DNA of 64,000 bases, from NCBI GenBank assembly GCA_963729445.1, contig CAVSNU010000003.1, forward strand, positions 372,001 through 436,000. The letters run 5' to 3'. The notes under the pieces were generated by a model that worked only from the letters and a program-made list of their open reading frames with translations, was not told where the DNA came from and ran no database searches. Positions 61,197 through 64,000 of this stretch are shown one piece after another. The number at the start of each line of letters is the position of its first letter. Within the stretch, counting starts at the first letter, position 1. A program made the translations under genes and the position numbers. The DNA is from JACCZH01 sp963729445. Lineage in GTDB: Bacteria; Chloroflexota; Chloroflexia; Thermomicrobiales; CFX8.

Positions 61197-62226
61197 TTAT
61201 CGGCCCCGGTAAAGTGATGGAACTCCGCGCAACGATCGCTCCTTCTCATCGACCGCTGTCACGGGTACAAGCTGCGGGCGCACTACCACAGGCGTCGTCG
61301 TGTGCTTCACGAGCGCCGTGCGCTCCCACGTCACGCGAAAGCCCGCTGTTCTCCAGATCACCAAGGTGTTCGACAGCGTAGCCGGGAATGACGATCTGCA
61401 CAACATCTTGTCCTCCGACGCCAGCATCTCTGGCCGCAGACAGCAGGAACGCAGCAACGCTCTCAGAGCACTGCGGGGCAAACATGAAGGTGATCATGGC
61501 CCTTCCGTGTCTCTTTTCCAGGCGGCAATAGGCGCAGACTCCGTCACTGTTGTCCAGAACGTAACGCGAAGGCCGGGGCTCCGATGAGGTCAGCCTACGC
61601 CACCACTCCCCGTCGTCGAGATCCCACTCGTTACTCGTCAGCGCCTCGGCAAATTGCACGGCCCGCGGCGTTACCTGATGGTAGAGCTGGTGAACGGACC
61701 ACACATCGCTCGGGGACTGGCGCCGCATTCCGACCGGCTTCTCGATCTCGCTGTCAGGCTGCACCTGCCCGGTCATGACCAGAACATCCTCGAACGGCCC
61801 GAACCCGTTGGCGCACAAGCTTTGATACGCTGCGCTACCCGCTTCGGCGGACGCGAACAAGCGCTTGGTTCCCGCCCGTCCAGCCTGCTCGACGGCGAAC
61901 TCTACGAGTGCCGTCCAGAGCTCGACGCTCACGTCATAGGTGGCATCGAGCCGCGGCGATCCCGCGGCGATCTCCACCAGTTCCCATTGATACTGACGCG
62001 GTTGCCGCTCGACGATGAGGTAGGCACACAGCTCACCATCGACGACGGCCACATAGCCGCGCTCGTCCTGAAAATGAACGGGAAGCGCCGCCATCAACTG
62101 GTGCCTGAGCTCCGAGGGCGACCGAAAGCGGCACAGCGGGCCGTCAAGACGATCGAACTGTTGGCGAACAGTGTGCAACCGGGTGAGGTCTCTCGGACGA
62201 AGCGTTCGAACTGCGAGGGTCGCCAT
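61197..62226 (-). CDS. GNAT-fold acetyltransferase (one surplus base near the end)
   Basis: Starts at ATG 62226 after GGGAG and runs about 295 residues in one frame. It looks like a duplicated GNAT with degenerate CoA loops. Near 61341 an extra base breaks the frame after VEHLGDLENSG; deleting it gives SGFRVTWERTALVKHT, the usual GNAT strand-loop-strand end, and a stop at 61197. The 1,030 bases are 3n+1. Uncorrected, the tail would be a low-complexity Ala/Asp/Gly stretch. Substrate unknown; it resembles the tandem GNAT at 40354 only in architecture. Confidence 0.8.
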
Positions 62227-62279
62227 TAATAACGCTCCCTCTCTATGGATGAAGAATAACTCGTGTCGGAATCCTCAGA

Positions 62280-62891
62280 TTAGAGCACGCGACGGCCTGA
62301 AAGCGCTCGGCCGAGGGTGACTTCATCGGCGTACTCAATGTCTCCGCCGACAGGCAACCCACTGGCCGGCCGGCTCACCGATACTCCTGAGGCTGCCAGC
62401 TGGCGTGCGACAAACATCGCGGTCGCGTCTCCCTCAATGTTCGGGTTGGTCGCGAGAATGACCTCCCGCGGCCGCTGTTCAGTTACTCGTTCGATCAGCT
62501 CGCGGATGCGCAACCTGTCGGGACCTATGCCGTCGACGGGTGAAATTGCCCCGTGGAGGACGTGATAGAGTCCCCGATACTCGCCGGTGCGCTCGAGCGC
62601 CAGAACATCCAGCGGCTCTTCAACGACGCAGATGATGTCCTGCTCGCGACTGACGTCGCGACAGATCGCGCACACCTCAGTGTCGGTGATGTTAAAGCAG
62701 CGCGAACACAGAATGACCTTTTCCTTCACCTCCAAAATCGCGTCCGCAAGGCTAAGCGCCTGCTCGCGTGGCGCTCGGAGCACGTAATATGCAAGACGAG
62801 ACGCTGATTTTGGACCTATTCCGGGTAATCGTGCCAGTTCGTCGATGAGTCTCGCGACGGGCTCGACCGTGACTCTTGAACGTTGCAACAT
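62280..62891 (-). CDS. recR: Recombination mediator RecR
   Basis: Ring-forming partner of RecO in RecF-pathway repair. 203 residues: helix-hairpin-helix LARLPGIGPKSASRLAYY, zinc finger CSRCFNITDTEVCAIC, and Toprim domain with EEPLD, ATNPNIEGDATAMF and ASGLPVGGDIEYADE. ATG 62891. It follows ftsK by 80 bases. The common dnaX-ybaB partners are not here. Confidence 0.95.
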   Translation of the reverse strand: MLQRSRVTVEPVARLIDELARLPGIGPKSASRLAYYVLRAPREQALSLADAILEVKEKVILCSRCFNITDTEVCAICRDVSREQDIICVVEEPLDVLALERTGEYRGLYHVLHGAISPVDGIGPDRLRIRELIERVTEQRPREVILATNPNIEGDATAMFVARQLAASGVSVSRPASGLPVGGDIEYADEVTLGRALSGRRVL

Positions 62892-62973
62892 GAGCCTCCG
62901 CCACCTATCTAGATACGACTCAAAGTATATCTAAGCGGCAGGAACGAGGTTTCCGATGCGGAAATCTGTGGTC

Positions 62974-64000
62974 CTAGTCTTCATGGAGGTCGAGCAGCAC
63001 CGTGCGCCCTCGCTGCCCATCCGCCGGGCCGATGATGCCCGCGTCCTCCATCGCCTCGATCATCCGCGCTGCCCGGTTGTATCCAACCCGCAACCGGCGT
63101 TGAAGCATCGACGCCGACGCTGTTCCCTGTTGGCGAACGATCTCGACGGCCTGTTCCAACAGCGCATCGTCTCCATCCTCCTCCTGCTGCTCTTCAGCGG
63201 ACGGGAAGACGGACCATTCGGGATCAAAGTGCAGCTCTGGCACGAGCTTTCGCCAGTGCAGCACGACTTTCTGCAAGTCGCGGTCATCGATGAATGGTCC
63301 CTGGATGCGATGCGGCTTGGCGGCGTCAGGCGGCATGAACAGCATGTCGCCGCGTCCAAGCAGACGCTCCGCGCCCGGCATATCAAGCACAACACGACTG
63401 TCGGTCAATGAGGTCACCGCGAACGCAATTCGCGCCGGCACATTGGCCTTGATCAGACCTGTCAGGACATCAACTGACGGGCGCTGCGTGGCAATAAGCA
63501 AGTGAATACCCGTGGCCCGGGCCATCTGGGCCAGGCGCACCAGAAGGGTCTCAACCTCTTCCGGAGTCGTCATCATGAGGTCCGCGAGCTCATCGATAAT
63601 GACCACCAGATAGGGCATCTTGTCTAAATGCGGCTCTTCTGCACGCCTTAAATTATAACCGTCAATGTTGCGCACGCCAAGTCGCGCAAAGAGCTGGTAA
63701 CGCCGCTCCATCTCGCGCAGCACCATACGGAGTGCGCCGACAACCTTGTCCATCTGGGTCACGACAGGCCCTTTGAGATGGGGTACCTTGTCAAACCCAA
63801 CGAGCTCCACCATCTTGGGATCGATCATGATCATCTGGAGCTCATCCGGCGTCTTGGTCAACAAGAACGTTGCGATGATGCTGTTGATACAAACGCTCTT
63901 ACCTGACCCGGTCGCGCCGGCTATCAAGAGATGGGGCATTCGTGTGAGATCGCCAATGACGTAGCGGCCGTTTACATCGCGCCCGAGCGGCATGGGTAGC
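62974..64000 (-). CDS. ftsK: FtsK/SpoIIIE DNA translocase (partial, 5' end outside window)
   Basis: C-terminal motor part of the septal DNA pump; the frame is open to the window edge. Beta-domain motifs are LGRDVNGRYVIGDLTRMPHLL, Walker A AGATGSGKSVCINS and Walker B LVVIIDELADLMM, then IATQRPSVDVLTGLIKAN. After an acidic linker the gamma winged helix (about the last 65 residues, ASASMLQRRLRVGYNRAARMIEAM) reads KOPS-like polarity sequences. The N-terminal membrane domain lies beyond 64000. Confidence 0.95.
   Translation of the reverse strand, partial: LPMPLGRDVNGRYVIGDLTRMPHLLIAGATGSGKSVCINSIIATFLLTKTPDELQMIMIDPKMVELVGFDKVPHLKGPVVTQMDKVVGALRMVLREMERRYQLFARLGVRNIDGYNLRRAEEPHLDKMPYLVVIIDELADLMMTTPEEVETLLVRLAQMARATGIHLLIATQRPSVDVLTGLIKANVPARIAFAVTSLTDSRVVLDMPGAERLLGRGDMLFMPPDAAKPHRIQGPFIDDRDLQKVVLHWRKLVPELHFDPEWSVFPSAEEQQEEDGDDALLEQAVEIVRQQGTASASMLQRRLRVGYNRAARMIEAMEDAGIIGPADGQRGRTVLLDLHED

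Noticed and set aside
8511..62226. Programmed +1 frameshifting as a shared regulatory device for the seven broken sites.
   Set aside because: The sites have no common slippery codons, stop codon, upstream Shine-Dalgarno or hairpin; independent insertions explain them more simply, pending read data.
1..64000. Mobile elements, prophage or a classical defence island.
   Set aside because: No transposase, integrase, phage structural gene, terminal inverted repeat, attachment site or restriction gene was seen; the window reads as core chromosome.

Overview
The window looks like a high-GC chromosomal segment from an aerobic member of the Chloroflexota, perhaps close to the Thermomicrobia/Sphaerobacter side. 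That placement is inferred from gene content, not computed. The indicators are an archaeal/eukaryotic-type ProRS with a zinc tail, a long SRP RNA with an Alu-like domain, a GAF-GAF-HisKA_2 sensor kinase, an R3H-domain AAA ATPase, the tandem YFxETGH repeat protein at the left edge, and heavy use of TTG and GTG starts. I see no insertion sequence, prophage, CRISPR array or tRNA gene; almost all of it reads as core housekeeping DNA.

Layout: 1-4736 (+) is a compact operon: repeat protein, aroQ, M24 peptidase, efp, accB, xseA, xseB. proS (-) faces it. pfkA and a HypE/AIR-synthase-like gene (+) converge on rho (-) at a bidirectional terminator. M20 peptidase, dinG and glpX form a minus-strand operon ahead of rho, which has its own promoter and a long leader. 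15.9-19.3 kb is the succinate dehydrogenase operon sdhC-D-A-B with a good promoter and a 19-bp terminator stem. Then come a membrane protein, the SRP RNA (-), a secreted anchored protein and an S9 peptidase. 23.7-27.4 kb (-) holds herA, an Mre11/SbcD-like nuclease and a creatininase-family gene; a sensor kinase diverges from it. glcD-E-F (-) follow, then an EVE-domain gene, a threonine dehydratase-like gene, tmRNA (ssrA) and smpB.

36-47 kb mixes a methyltransferase, rmlC, aroA, a HAD gene, aroC, a tandem GNAT, a peptide-binding lipoprotein, a small P-loop gene, a SpoIIE-like phosphatase, rfbB, a second HAD gene and trmD. 47.2-52.4 kb (+) carries a DapA-fold protein that has lost its Schiff-base lysine, a YeaQ-like membrane protein and a MacB-type ABC exporter. 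The right end has an AAA ATPase, a PH/SHOCT membrane protein, recO, resA, eda and nadK, then a minus-strand run: ftsK (cut by the window edge), recR, tandem GNAT, R3H ATPase, tmk, c-di-AMP receptor, zinc-ribbon protein.

The most striking global feature is that six conserved genes (rho, sdhB twice, glcF, a HAD gene, the ABC adaptor, a GNAT) are broken by a single surplus base: seven events, all +1, none -1, with no shared slippery motif. One further gene (EVE domain) has an in-frame amber codon. Insertion-type sequence errors are the simplest explanation, but this is testable. Biologically notable points are the DapA-like protein lacking its catalytic lysine, an EF-P with Arg at the modification-loop tip, three promoter layouts that imply leaderless mRNAs, and the herA-nuclease pair without Rad50 or NurA.
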